IMG/VR virus record: IMGVR_UViG_3300046812_000088
Location: 1 to 27,866 of that record
DNA: 27,866 nt
Source of the DNA: a virus
Direction: 5' to 3' (one strand)
A program made the position numbers and the translations under genes. Positions 6,970 to 15,391 of the stretch are shown piece after piece; position 1 is the stretch's first letter, and each line of letters begins with the position of its first letter. Under the pieces are notes generated by a model. It was given only the letters and a program-made list of their open reading frames with translations. It was not told the DNA's origin and searched no databases.

Positions 6970-9900
6970 GCAATGTCCAGATCCCGAACCTGCCCGCCGC
7001 CGGCGCCCTGACTGGCACAGAGCAATTGGAGCTTGTGCAGGCTGGCGTCTCGGTGCGCGCTACGATTGCGCAAATTGTCACTGACGCGCAAGTTCCGACA
7101 GCATCTGACACCCTGCCAGGGATGGACGGCGGGGCCTCGGCGGGCGTCGAGGTGACCTATTCGCGCGGCGATCACATCCACCCGACCGACACCTCGCGCT
7201 ATGCGGCGTCGAATCCGGCGAATTATGTGACGGCGGCTGCGCTGGGGCCTTATGCCCTGATCGACAGCCAGGCGTTCACGGGGACGCCCTCGATGCCGAC
7301 AGGCGCCACGGGCGTCACGCAGGCGGCGGCGGATAGTTCGACTAAGCTGGCGACCACCGCCTTCGTTAAGGCCCAGGGTTACCAGGTGGCGTCCGCGCTC
7401 GGCACGATGTCCACCCAGAACGCCAATAGTGTGGCGATCACCGGCGGCGCCATCAACGGGACGACCGTCGGGGCCACCACGCCTAGCACCGGCGCCTTCA
7501 CTAATCTGTCGGCGTCGGGGACGGTGTCCGGAGCGGGGTTCACCGCGCTGCTCGCGCCCTATGCGCTGACGGCGAATGTTCCTGTTGCTTCCTCGACCAA
7601 TCCCTCGATGGACGGGACGGTGGCGATTGGCGTAGGGACGACGTGGGCGCGCGCCGATCACGTCCACCCTTCCGATACTTCGCGCTATGCGGCGTCGAAC
7701 CCAGCCGGCTATCAGACGGCGGCGCAAGTCACAGCTTCCCTGGGGCCTTACGCCCTGATCAATTCTCAGGTGTTCACGGGGACGCCCTCGCTGCCGACCG
7801 GCACGATTGGCGTGACGCAGGCGCCTGGCGATAGCTCGACCAAATTGGCGACCACGGCTTTCGTCGGGGCGGCGACCACCGCCTTGGGCCTCGGCACGAT
7901 GGCGGCGCAGAACGCCAACAGTGTCGCGATCACGGGCGGCGCCATCAACAACACGGCGATTGGCGCGACGACGCGCAGCAGCGGCGCTTTCACCACGCTG
8001 GCGGCCAACGGCGCGGCGACCTTCACATCCTCGCTGACGGCCTCGCCAGCCAGCGCCAATGTCACTCTGTCGCCCACCGGCACCGGCACGGTCATCATCA
8101 ACCCGGCGACGGCTGGCTCCATCGACAATACGGCGGTGGGCGCGACGACGCCCAGCACCGGCAAGTTTACCACGCTGTCCGCGACGTCGATCAACAGCAC
8201 CCCGATTGGCCCCACGACGCCCAGCACGGGCGCCTTCACCACTTTGAGCGCCAATGGCGCGGCGACGTTTACAGGCTCGCTGACGGCCTCGCCAGCCAGC
8301 GCCAACGTCACGTTTTCACCGACCGGCACCGGCACGGTCACCATCAACCCGGCGACGCTCGGCCATGTCGATAACACGGCAGTGGGCGCGACCACGCCCA
8401 GCACGGGCGCCTTTACCAATTTGTCCGCGACCGGCACGGTGTCGGGCGCCGGCTTCACCACGCTGCTGAACCCCTATGCGCTGGTCAATTCTCAGGTGTT
8501 CACCGGGACGCCATCGTTGCCGACTGGCACCATTGGCGTGACGCAGGCGACGGCCACCAACAACACGACGTTGGCGACTACCGCCTTTGTCAAGGCGCAG
8601 GCTTATCTGACCGGCAATCAGACCATCACCCATACGGGCGACGCCACCGGATCTGGCACCACCAGCATCCCGATGACGGTCGTCCAGCTTCAGGGCAGGC
8701 CGCTCGCCGCCACCGCGCCTGCCACCGGCAACCTGATGGGCTGGAACGGCTCGACGTGGGGGCCGGTTGCGGCTGGCGCGGCGGCGGCTGGCGGCACCAA
8801 CGGCCAGATCCAGTACAACAATGGCGGCGTCCTCGGCGGCTTGACGCTCAACGGCACCGGCAATCCAGTCGGCACGACCAGCCCCACCTTGGCAGGCTCG
8901 GTGGTCATCAACGGCACGGCGCTCGGCAGTGTCGCGGGCAACTCGCAGATCGTCTTCTCGCCGGGTTCAACCGACACCAATGGCGAGTCGCTGCGCACTG
9001 AAATCCAGCGCAAGTCGGCGGGATCGGATTGGAGCACCGCCGCTTGGCAGATCTACCGTCAGGTAGACAGCACCAAGATGGGCTATATCGAATTTAACAG
9101 CGGAAGCTCCAAGCCAATAGCTTTCGGTAATGGCGTCACTGAACATGCCTATTTCGACAGCGGTAAAAACCTGACCATTTTCGGCAATGTGGCGGCGACT
9201 GAAGTTTCTTACACCAATGGTGTAAACCCAGCGGTTGTTCTGAGTAAAAGCGCGTCAGGTGGCACGTCTCGCATCGTCGGCTCGATGGCGGGTAGCCCCA
9301 GATGGCAGGAAATGCTTGGAGATGCATCAGCCGAAAGTGGCAGCAATGCTGGATCAAATTATGGTCTGCAAAGATACACTGATGCTGGGGTTCTTATCGA
9401 CGCGCCGTTTGCTATCAATCGCGCTTCTGGCATCGCCACGTTTTCGCAGGGGGTTGCTGCTGCGAGTTACACGGTAAATGCCTTAGCCGCTACCGATGCC
9501 GCTTTATACCTCAACAAGCCCGCATCTGGTCGAGCTTCAACTGTGTACGGCCAGATGGCTGGCTCGACTCGTTGGGGCATGAATTTTGGCGATTCTGGGG
9601 CTGAAGCCACAGGCAACGTCGGTTCTGATTTTGGCCTCGCCAGATTTGACAACACGGGCGCGTTTATCGACAACCCGCTAACTATTAACCGTGCAACTGG
9701 CGCGGTGACGCTGAACCAGACCAACTCTAGCGGTGTGCTAAACCTCACTGCAACAGCGGGCGTGTGGCCGCAGATTTCGCTCAATAAAGCGGCCAGCGGC
9801 GTGGGCGCTGTTGTAACTGGCACTAAGGCTGGCGTCGCTCGCTGGCAGGTGTCGCTGGGCGATCAGACCGCTGAAGGCACTGCCAATGCCGGGTCAAATT

Positions 9901-11210
9901 TCACAATATCCACTTTTTCCGATGCAGGCGCGTACGTAGGCAGTCCGTTTCTTATTGAGCGCGCCTCTGGTTACCTCCGGTTGAACGGCAACGGAGCCAC
10001 TCCTACCACAGCATCCCCTGCGCCTTTTGGTCACAGTCAGGTTGTGCTCAACAAGGCTGGATCGACAAAAGCATGCAATATTGTTGGTCAAAACAATGCT
10101 TTGCCTAGATGGGAAATTGATATTGGAGACACCACCGCAGAGAGTGGCAGCAATGCCGGATCTAATTTTGGCATAGCAAGGTTCAATGATGCTGGTGCAG
10201 GCATAGACTATCCGTTCTCCATACTTCGTTCATCTGGGATTGCCACTTTTTCTAAAGCCGTAGTCGTACAAAGCTTCGACAATCTAGGTCAGCTTCGCCT
10301 TGTTGGCGGCAACTATGGCGCTGGCATACGCAATGATGGCGCAAGCTGCTACCTCTTGCAGACTGCGGTGAGCGACCAGTATGGGGCGTTCAGCACTGCC
10401 CGTCCGTTCTCGTGGAACCTGTCCAACGGCGCTGTTAATATCGATGGCGGCGCTGCTGGAACTACATTTGGCGGCGCAATATCTACATCAGGTCAAATAT
10501 ACACTAGCGGAAGCATAATAGGCAGCGGTATTTATGCTTCTGGCGGTCAGATGACCGTACAAACTAGCGGCGCTAACGGGTACATCAATCAATGCGACGC
10601 TTCTGGCAATGGCGGGCAGTTCAGAAACCTTACCATACGCGGGTTGGACGCTGGCTATTCTGGGCAAGTCAACTTGAGCGCGATAACCCTCGCTACGGCT
10701 CTTGTTACGTCCAACGGGATTATTGACGCTACGAATGGTTTTCGGTGCCGCCTTGGCGCTCCCGGCGGCGCGCTGGGCGCAAACGTGTTCAGCTACTTCT
10801 GGAACACCGACAACCATCTCTACGGCTCTGTGGACGCCACCAATCTGGGCTGGATCGCGTGGTCTTCCGACTACCGCATCAAGCGGGACATTGCGCCGCT
10901 GCCGTCGATGTGGGACCGCGTCAAGGCGCTGAAGCCGATCAGCTATTTCCATAAGGATTGGACGCCAGAATGGGAGGCGCCGAAAGAAAATGGCGATGCG
11001 CCCGATCCACTGTTCAGGGACGATGGCGTAGAGAACTGGGGCTTCGTCGCGCACGAGCTTCAAGAGACGCTGATCCAGAGCGCGGCGACCGGCGTCAAAG
11101 ATGAAGCCGGTCTGGTGCAGGCGCCCAACCCGTGGACGGTGATCGCGACGCTGACCAAGGCGCTGCAAGAGGCAATGGCGCGCATCGAGGCGCTGGAGGC
11201 AAGGCCATGA
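6966..11210 (+). CDS. Tail fibre 3: 1414-residue repeat-rich fibre with S74 chaperone
   Basis: The start is GTG 6966, overlapping the previous TGA (GTGA) and reading VSNVQIPNLPAAGALTG, so the anchor module sits at the very N-terminus. An in-frame ATG at 6837 would lie deep inside fibre 2 and is rejected. In order: anchor (1-40); three copies of a SRYAASNP/TGTPSLPTG/TTAFV block with PSTGAFT.L connectors, of the kind seen in shaft regions of long fibres; an exact tandem 82-residue duplication; a QIQYNNGG segment; four tandem 90-residue repeats; an AT-richer tip; and an S74 chaperone with Ser1301 and Lys1306 in SDYRIKRD, then FVAHELQ and a terminal coiled coil. There is no collagen segment. Self-cleavage before Ser1301 would release about 114 residues. 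Role: main receptor-binding long fibre (inferred). Confidence 0.85.
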   Translation: MSNVQIPNLPAAGALTGTEQLELVQAGVSVRATIAQIVTDAQVPTASDTLPGMDGGASAGVEVTYSRGDHIHPTDTSRYAASNPANYVTAAALGPYALIDSQAFTGTPSMPTGATGVTQAAADSSTKLATTAFVKAQGYQVASALGTMSTQNANSVAITGGAINGTTVGATTPSTGAFTNLSASGTVSGAGFTALLAPYALTANVPVASSTNPSMDGTVAIGVGTTWARADHVHPSDTSRYAASNPAGYQTAAQVTASLGPYALINSQVFTGTPSLPTGTIGVTQAPGDSSTKLATTAFVGAATTALGLGTMAAQNANSVAITGGAINNTAIGATTRSSGAFTTLAANGAATFTSSLTASPASANVTLSPTGTGTVIINPATAGSIDNTAVGATTPSTGKFTTLSATSINSTPIGPTTPSTGAFTTLSANGAATFTGSLTASPASANVTFSPTGTGTVTINPATLGHVDNTAVGATTPSTGAFTNLSATGTVSGAGFTTLLNPYALVNSQVFTGTPSLPTGTIGVTQATATNNTTLATTAFVKAQAYLTGNQTITHTGDATGSGTTSIPMTVVQLQGRPLAATAPATGNLMGWNGSTWGPVAAGAAAAGGTNGQIQYNNGGVLGGLTLNGTGNPVGTTSPTLAGSVVINGTALGSVAGNSQIVFSPGSTDTNGESLRTEIQRKSAGSDWSTAAWQIYRQVDSTKMGYIEFNSGSSKPIAFGNGVTEHAYFDSGKNLTIFGNVAATEVSYTNGVNPAVVLSKSASGGTSRIVGSMAGSPRWQEMLGDASAESGSNAGSNYGLQRYTDAGVLIDAPFAINRASGIATFSQGVAAASYTVNALAATDAALYLNKPASGRASTVYGQMAGSTRWGMNFGDSGAEATGNVGSDFGLARFDNTGAFIDNPLTINRATGAVTLNQTNSSGVLNLTATAGVWPQISLNKAASGVGAVVTGTKAGVARWQVSLGDQTAEGTANAGSNFTISTFSDAGAYVGSPFLIERASGYLRLNGNGATPTTASPAPFGHSQVVLNKAGSTKACNIVGQNNALPRWEIDIGDTTAESGSNAGSNFGIARFNDAGAGIDYPFSILRSSGIATFSKAVVVQSFDNLGQLRLVGGNYGAGIRNDGASCYLLQTAVSDQYGAFSTARPFSWNLSNGAVNIDGGAAGTTFGGAISTSGQIYTSGSIIGSGIYASGGQMTVQTSGANGYINQCDASGNGGQFRNLTIRGLDAGYSGQVNLSAITLATALVTSNGIIDATNGFRCRLGAPGGALGANVFSYFWNTDNHLYGSVDATNLGWIAWSSDYRIKRDIAPLPSMWDRVKALKPISYFHKDWTPEWEAPKENGDAPDPLFRDDGVENWGFVAHELQETLIQSAATGVKDEAGLVQAPNPWTVIATLTKALQEAMARIEALEARP
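7958..8449 (+). repeat. Tandem 246-base (82-residue) duplication inside fibre 3
   Basis: Two abutting copies start at 7958 and 8204. Both encode the order AIGATT/PIGPTT, GAFTTL.ANGAATFT, SLTASPASANVT, PTGTGTV, INPAT, DNTAVGATTPSTG. The copies are very similar in DNA as well as protein, indicating a fairly recent duplication. Confidence 0.8.
9240..10316 (+). repeat. Four tandem ~90-residue repeats in fibre 3
   Basis: Units begin at 9240, 9510, 9780 and 10047 (spacings 270, 270 and 267 bases). Each opens with L(S/N)K.AS or LNKAGS, then a RW motif, GD..AE...N.GS, a DAG- or NTG-containing turn and an (I/N)RA(S/T)G or RSSG ending. The DNA of the copies has diverged much more than the protein pattern. 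The same unit is present twice in fibre 1. The end of the last copy is approximate. Confidence 0.8.
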
Positions 11211-11812
11211 CAATCGACAGAGAGTTTTTCTTCGACGCCGTCCGCGACGAACTGTTCAGCGGCGGGATGGCGCAGTCTCAGGTGGACGGCATGAACAATC
11301 TGCTCAACATCTGGGAAGCCGACTATGCCGCCGCCAACCCGCGCGACGGCAAGATGTGGCTGTCCTACGGGCTGGCGACCGTGTACCACGAGAGCGCGCA
11401 GACCATGCAGCCCATCGAGGAGTATGGCAAGGGCGAGGGCCACAGCTACGCCGACCCGGACGGCCCCTACGGCCAGTCCTATTACGGGCGCGGCCACGTC
11501 CAGTTGACGTGGTTCGAAAACTACGAAAAGGGCGAGGCTGTCTTCAAGGAAAAATTCGACCGCAATGTGCCGATGGTCAAATACCCGCACCGCATGCTCG
11601 AGGAAGAGACGTCGGCGGTGATCCTGTTCGAAGGCATGATCGACGGCTGGTTTACCGGCGTCGGCCTGCCCGACTTCTTCAGCGCCGAAGAGGGCGAGGA
11701 AGATCCCTACAACGCCCGCAAGATCATCAACGGCCTCGACAAGGCCTCGACCATCGAGGGCTATTATTGGGTGTTCAAAGAGGCGATTCGAGATGCGGAA
11801 AGCAGTGTTTAA
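11207..11812 (+). CDS. Endolysin, GH19 chitinase/lysozyme-like
   Basis: A 201-residue cell-wall hydrolase starting at an ATG that overlaps the fibre 3 stop (ATGA). GH19-type features: His61-Glu62 in VYHESAQT (expected general acid), Glu71/Glu72 in QPIEEYGKG (expected second carboxylate), and the hallmark SYYGRGHVQLTWFENY at residues 91-106, which is the substrate-cleft signature of GH19 chitinases and phage lysozymes of that fold. The expected reaction is cleavage of the glycan strand of peptidoglycan. There is no signal peptide, so it would need the holin-like protein encoded directly downstream. Its place between fibre and nozzle genes is unusual but seen in some podoviruses. Confidence 0.8.
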   Translation: MTIDREFFFDAVRDELFSGGMAQSQVDGMNNLLNIWEADYAAANPRDGKMWLSYGLATVYHESAQTMQPIEEYGKGEGHSYADPDGPYGQSYYGRGHVQLTWFENYEKGEAVFKEKFDRNVPMVKYPHRMLEEETSAVILFEGMIDGWFTGVGLPDFFSAEEGEEDPYNARKIINGLDKASTIEGYYWVFKEAIRDAESSV

Positions 11813-12017
11813 TGGATCGGTCATCGTCGCCGTCCTGACTGCCGCAGCCAACGGCTCCATCGAGTGGCCGGGGGTTCTCGTCACGCCTGAACATATCGTG
11901 CAGATCCAGAAGGTGCTGTTCGCCGCGCTCAGTATTTGGGCGGTCGCATTGCCATTCATCTTGAAGGCGAGCAATGCTATTGATGATGCTGCCGTTAAAA
12001 AGGGACCGCCGTCATGA
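11793..12017 (+). CDS. Small membrane protein, candidate holin
   Basis: A 74-residue protein overlapping the endolysin by 20 bases. There is a clear hydrophobic segment at about residues 41-59 (VLFAALSIWAVALPFILKA) and a weaker one at about 8-20 (GSVIVAVLTAAAN), with Arg/Lys at the N-terminus and a charged tail ending in KKGPPS. Size, two possible membrane segments and coupling to the endolysin gene fit a holin that lets the endolysin reach the wall. No family is recognised, so the call rests on topology and neighbourhood. Confidence 0.6.
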   Translation: MRKAVFNGSVIVAVLTAAANGSIEWPGVLVTPEHIVQIQKVLFAALSIWAVALPFILKASNAIDDAAVKKGPPS

Positions 12018-12790
12018 CGGGGATCAGCGAACCGCTCACCTATAACAGCTACGTCTCTGCCATCGCGACCCTTGCTGTCGTCCCGACGCAGGGAGACAGC
12101 GGTGGCGTGATGCATTTCACCGAGCCGAATCTCGATGGCGTCGTCCCACAGATGCTGAATTACGCGGAGCTTCGCATCCAGCGCGACCTTAATCACCTGG
12201 CGTCGCAGAAAATGCGCTCCTACGCGCTGGCGGATGGCTCCTGGGAATTGGACATCCCCTTCGATGATCTCGTCACCGTCCAAAACATCACTCTCGCGGG
12301 GGTGACCGACACCACTGTTTTCTCCGCATTGACGCCGGTGTCGAAAGAGTTTTGGCAAACCGTTTACATTGATCCCGACTATACCGCCGTCCCGAAATAT
12401 TTCACGCCTGTCGGCGGCGAGTTAAATCCGGCGGGCGCCACATATCACATTTACTCCATTATGCCGAAGCCAGATCAGCCGTATAAGGCTTATGTCACAG
12501 GCACCGCGCGCATGCCCTCGCTGTACATGAAAAAGAACTCTGAGCCTAACAGCGGAACAACCTTCATTTCGAGCCAGATGCCTGATCTTTTGCTGATGGC
12601 GAGCATGGTGTTTTTGAGCGCGTACCAGCGCAACTTTAGCTCGGCAGGCTCCGATCCGCAGATGCCGATCAATTACGAGACGCAATACCAGACCCTGCTG
12701 AAGGGCGCGATGGTGGAGGAAATGCGGCGCCGCTTCTTGATGGTGCCAGGGTCGAGCGATGCGCCGTCGCCGGCGAATATGAAGGGCTGA
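12014..12790 (+). CDS. Second adaptor-like neck protein (phiSU10 adaptor-like)
   Basis: A 258-residue protein with its ATG overlapping the previous stop by four bases (ATGA). Features: an N-terminal helix pair with VVPQMLNYAELRIQRDLNHL, a strand-rich middle with ALADGSWELDIPFDDLVTVQNI, a YHIYSIMPKPDQPYKAYVTGT core, and a C-terminal helix around PDLLLMASMVFLSAYQRNF, ending in a Tyr/Arg-rich helix. The layout (helices, then 'lP.d...v..i', then a long C-terminal helix) matches connector-type adaptors such as those of phiSU10-like podoviruses. It directly precedes the nozzle gene, as expected for a ring between portal and nozzle. It differs from the gp4-like protein at 2726, so the phage has two adaptor-type genes. 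Confidence 0.65.
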   Translation: MTGISEPLTYNSYVSAIATLAVVPTQGDSGGVMHFTEPNLDGVVPQMLNYAELRIQRDLNHLASQKMRSYALADGSWELDIPFDDLVTVQNITLAGVTDTTVFSALTPVSKEFWQTVYIDPDYTAVPKYFTPVGGELNPAGATYHIYSIMPKPDQPYKAYVTGTARMPSLYMKKNSEPNSGTTFISSQMPDLLLMASMVFLSAYQRNFSSAGSDPQMPINYETQYQTLLKGAMVEEMRRRFLMVPGSSDAPSPANMKG

Positions 12791-12793
12791 CCC

Positions 12794-14980
12794 ATGCCGC
12801 ACCAGGTTCTCAAAGTCCAGCCCGGCGTCAACACCAACGAGACGCCTGTCCTGAACATGGCCGGCATTTCGGAATGCGACAAAATCCGCTTCAGGCAAGA
12901 TCCAGCCGGCTTGGGCCTGGTCGAGAAGCTGGGCGGCTGGACGCGCTTCTACACCGGCGTTTTCGATTACGCCGTGCGCCATCTCTTCGTGTGGCAGGAA
13001 ATCGACATCGACAAGTTCGTGGCTGTCGGGATGGCTGGCCTGGGCGGCGTCGAGCTTTTGCGGGCGCAGGATGAGCTTAATCCGATCACCGGTCTGCCCA
13101 CGGGTTTCTCGACAGCGACGCCCAGCGGCGCCCTGCCTCTCACGCCGCTGTTCAGGAATACGGACGCTCCGAACACTACGATCCTGGTTTCGACCGTGGC
13201 CGGCAGTCCGTTCGTCTCCATAACCGATCCATCGCTCGACCAGATCCACACCACGGATTCGGTCTATTTCGCCACCCATGTCGCCGTCGGCGGCCTTGTC
13301 CTGTTCGGGCAATATGCGGTCTACGCGACGACGTCTTTCACCAGCTATCAGATCGTCGCGCGCACGGTGCTCGGCGCGCCGCAGGCGGCATCTACGACTG
13401 CGGGTTCGACAACCGCTGTTCCGCCGCTCTTCACCACGGCGACCAACAGTTATGAAATTACTGTCACGCTGCCGAAACACGGCTACGTGGTTGGTGATGT
13501 CTTCCCGCTGCTGATCGCCACCGCCGTCGCCAACATCACGCTCGCGCCGCGCGAGTACGAGATCCAGCGGATCACCGACGTGGATCACTTCGTCATCCTG
13601 GCGAACGAGATCGCGACGTCAGGCGCGTCGGCCTATCCGAACGGCGGCAACTTCCGCCTGATTTATAATATCGGCGGCGCCCCCAGCAACATCATCAGCG
13701 GCTACGGCGCCGGCATTTACGGCGGCACGGCTGGAGACGGCGGCTATGGCCGAAACAGTGGCGGCGCGCCGACAGCGCCAGGAACGCCGGCCTCGGCCAC
13801 GGATTGGAACTTCGACAACTGGGGCAGCATCCTGCTCGCCAGCCCCAGGAACGCCGTCGTCGATGGCATTCCGGTGTCTGGCATCTACCAGTGGGAGGAT
13901 GAGACAGGCGCCAAGGTGCTCGCGGTGATCGCGGAGGCGCCGCCTTGCAATGATGGCTTTTTCGTCGGCATGCCGCAGCGCCAGATTATCACTTGGGGTT
14001 CCAGCTTCACCGGCATCCCAGACCCGCTGCTCGTCCGCTGGTGCGACGTCAACGATTACACCGTTTGGGCGGCGACGATCACCAACCAGGCCGGATCTTA
14101 CCGCATCCCGAAAGGCTCCAAGATCGTCGGCGCCCTCCAGGCCGCGCAGCAAGGCATCCTCTGGACCGATATCGGCGTCTGGTCGATGCAGTATATCGGC
14201 CAGCCCTACATCTACAGCTTCAATGAACTCGGCACTGGCTGCGGCATGCTTGCGCAGAAGGGGGCGGGGGCGGTCAATGGCGTGGTCTACTGGATCAGCC
14301 ACCGCCAGTTCTTCATGCTGTCGGGGGCCGGCGTTCAACCAGTCCCGTGCCCCGTCTGGGACATCGTCTTTCAGAGCATCGACCGCCGTTATTATGACAA
14401 CGTCCGGGTCGCGCCCAATTCGATGTTCAATGAGATCTCCTGGTTCTTCACCTCGGTCAATTCCCCAAATCACGAGAACGATTCCTACGTCAAGTTCAAC
14501 TACGTGCTGAACGCCTGGGACTACGGCACGATTGCCCGCTCGGCATGGGTCAACCAAAGCGTCCTCGGCTCTCCGATGGGCGCGGGCGTCAGCCCGGAGG
14601 ATGGTCAGATCCGCCTGTTCCAGCATGAGCGGACGCCCGACGCCGACGGTCAGCCAATGCACTCGTGGTTTGCGACCGGCTATTTTGCGATGGCGGAAGG
14701 CGACAGCAAGATTTTCGTCGATGAGATCTGGCCCGACATGAAGTGGGGCGCCTATGGCGTCACCAAGAATGCGACGGTCGATCTGACGTTCACGGCCAAG
14801 GATTTTCCCGCTCAAGACCCGCTGATGACGAACAGTTTTTCCTTCACGGTGGGATCGACTTACGTCACGCCGCGCCTTCGCGGGCGCTTGATGCAGGTGA
14901 CCCTTGGGAGCAATGATCGCGGATCGTTCTGGCGCCTCGGCGGCATGCGGTATCGCGCAGCGCCAGACGGGAAATACTGA
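12794..14980 (+). CDS. Tail nozzle / P22 gp10-like DNA stabilisation protein
   Basis: A 728-residue structural protein. The opening KVQPGVNTNETPVL (residues 7-20), then CDKIRFR (28-34) and EKLGGW (44-49), is the characteristic start of podoviral nozzle or packaged-DNA stabilisation proteins ('PG.n...t........d..k.RFr.g..eklGGW'). The rest has repeated strand-rich segments and aromatic motifs (QIITWGSSFTGIPDPLLVRW, RIPKGSKIVGALQA, GAVNGVVYWISHRQFFML), compatible with a beta-propeller-like body. Length suits the family. It follows the adaptor gene by three bases. It is expected to form the lower end of the tail tube and to hold the packaged DNA until ejection. Confidence 0.8.
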   Translation: MPHQVLKVQPGVNTNETPVLNMAGISECDKIRFRQDPAGLGLVEKLGGWTRFYTGVFDYAVRHLFVWQEIDIDKFVAVGMAGLGGVELLRAQDELNPITGLPTGFSTATPSGALPLTPLFRNTDAPNTTILVSTVAGSPFVSITDPSLDQIHTTDSVYFATHVAVGGLVLFGQYAVYATTSFTSYQIVARTVLGAPQAASTTAGSTTAVPPLFTTATNSYEITVTLPKHGYVVGDVFPLLIATAVANITLAPREYEIQRITDVDHFVILANEIATSGASAYPNGGNFRLIYNIGGAPSNIISGYGAGIYGGTAGDGGYGRNSGGAPTAPGTPASATDWNFDNWGSILLASPRNAVVDGIPVSGIYQWEDETGAKVLAVIAEAPPCNDGFFVGMPQRQIITWGSSFTGIPDPLLVRWCDVNDYTVWAATITNQAGSYRIPKGSKIVGALQAAQQGILWTDIGVWSMQYIGQPYIYSFNELGTGCGMLAQKGAGAVNGVVYWISHRQFFMLSGAGVQPVPCPVWDIVFQSIDRRYYDNVRVAPNSMFNEISWFFTSVNSPNHENDSYVKFNYVLNAWDYGTIARSAWVNQSVLGSPMGAGVSPEDGQIRLFQHERTPDADGQPMHSWFATGYFAMAEGDSKIFVDEIWPDMKWGAYGVTKNATVDLTFTAKDFPAQDPLMTNSFSFTVGSTYVTPRLRGRLMQVTLGSNDRGSFWRLGGMRYRAAPDGKY

Positions 14981-15390
14981 TGACAGCTTCTCTTGGCGAC
15001 CTCCTCTCCGCAGCCAAAAACATCGCGCAGGCGATCAATGACGCGGCGCGGGCCTATGTCGGCGTCCAGGGTTCCCAGGTGTCGCTCACGCTAACGGCTC
15101 CTACGCAGGTCGTTCATGGCGCGGGACGGGTCGCCATGCTCAATGTGCATGCGGCGGGATCGACTTCAGGCAACCTTTGCGACACTACCGATGTCGGCAA
15201 CAGCAACAACCCCAAGCACATCATCGCCACGATTCCGATGAGCGTCGGCTTTTATTTTGTCAACACCACCTTCAACGATGGACTGCTCGTTTTGCCTGGG
15301 ACGGGCCAGTCGGTCACCGTGACCTATTCGACCGGATCGGCGGCGGGCAACCAGTCGTCCTCCGCTGCCAACCAGGCGAGAGGACGCTGA
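14980..15390 (+). CDS. Small putative tail-associated protein
   Basis: A 136-residue protein coupled to the nozzle gene by a one-base overlap (TGATG). An N-terminal helix (LGDLLSAAKNIAQAINDAARAYVG) is followed by a beta-rich domain (QVSLTLTAPTQVVHGAGRVAMLNVHAAG, then AGSVTV-like strands near GQSVTVTYSTG) and a Ser/Ala-rich end. Phage proteins with this helix-plus-sandwich layout are often found between nozzle and ejection genes; I know no specific function. Confidence 0.6.
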   Translation: MTASLGDLLSAAKNIAQAINDAARAYVGVQGSQVSLTLTAPTQVVHGAGRVAMLNVHAAGSTSGNLCDTTDVGNSNNPKHIIATIPMSVGFYFVNTTFNDGLLVLPGTGQSVTVTYSTGSAAGNQSSSAANQARGR

Positions 15391-15391
15391 C

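Noticed and set aside
7766-8461. Minus-strand frame with regular Val/Pro/Ala repeats (231 codons)
   Set aside because: The regularity is only the reverse reading of the fibre 3 repeats.
9240-10316. Regularly spaced repeats as a possible CRISPR array
   Set aside because: The unit is ~270 bases, in frame and protein-coding with diverged DNA; no short identical repeats with unique spacers.
11060-12358. Long minus-strand frame (432 codons) opposite endolysin, holin-like and adaptor genes
   Set aside because: It spans three well-supported plus-strand genes and shows no family motif.
12422-14815. Minus-strand frames of 388 and 398 codons opposite the nozzle gene
   Set aside because: Arg/Asp/His-rich shadow composition; the nozzle motifs are on the plus strand.
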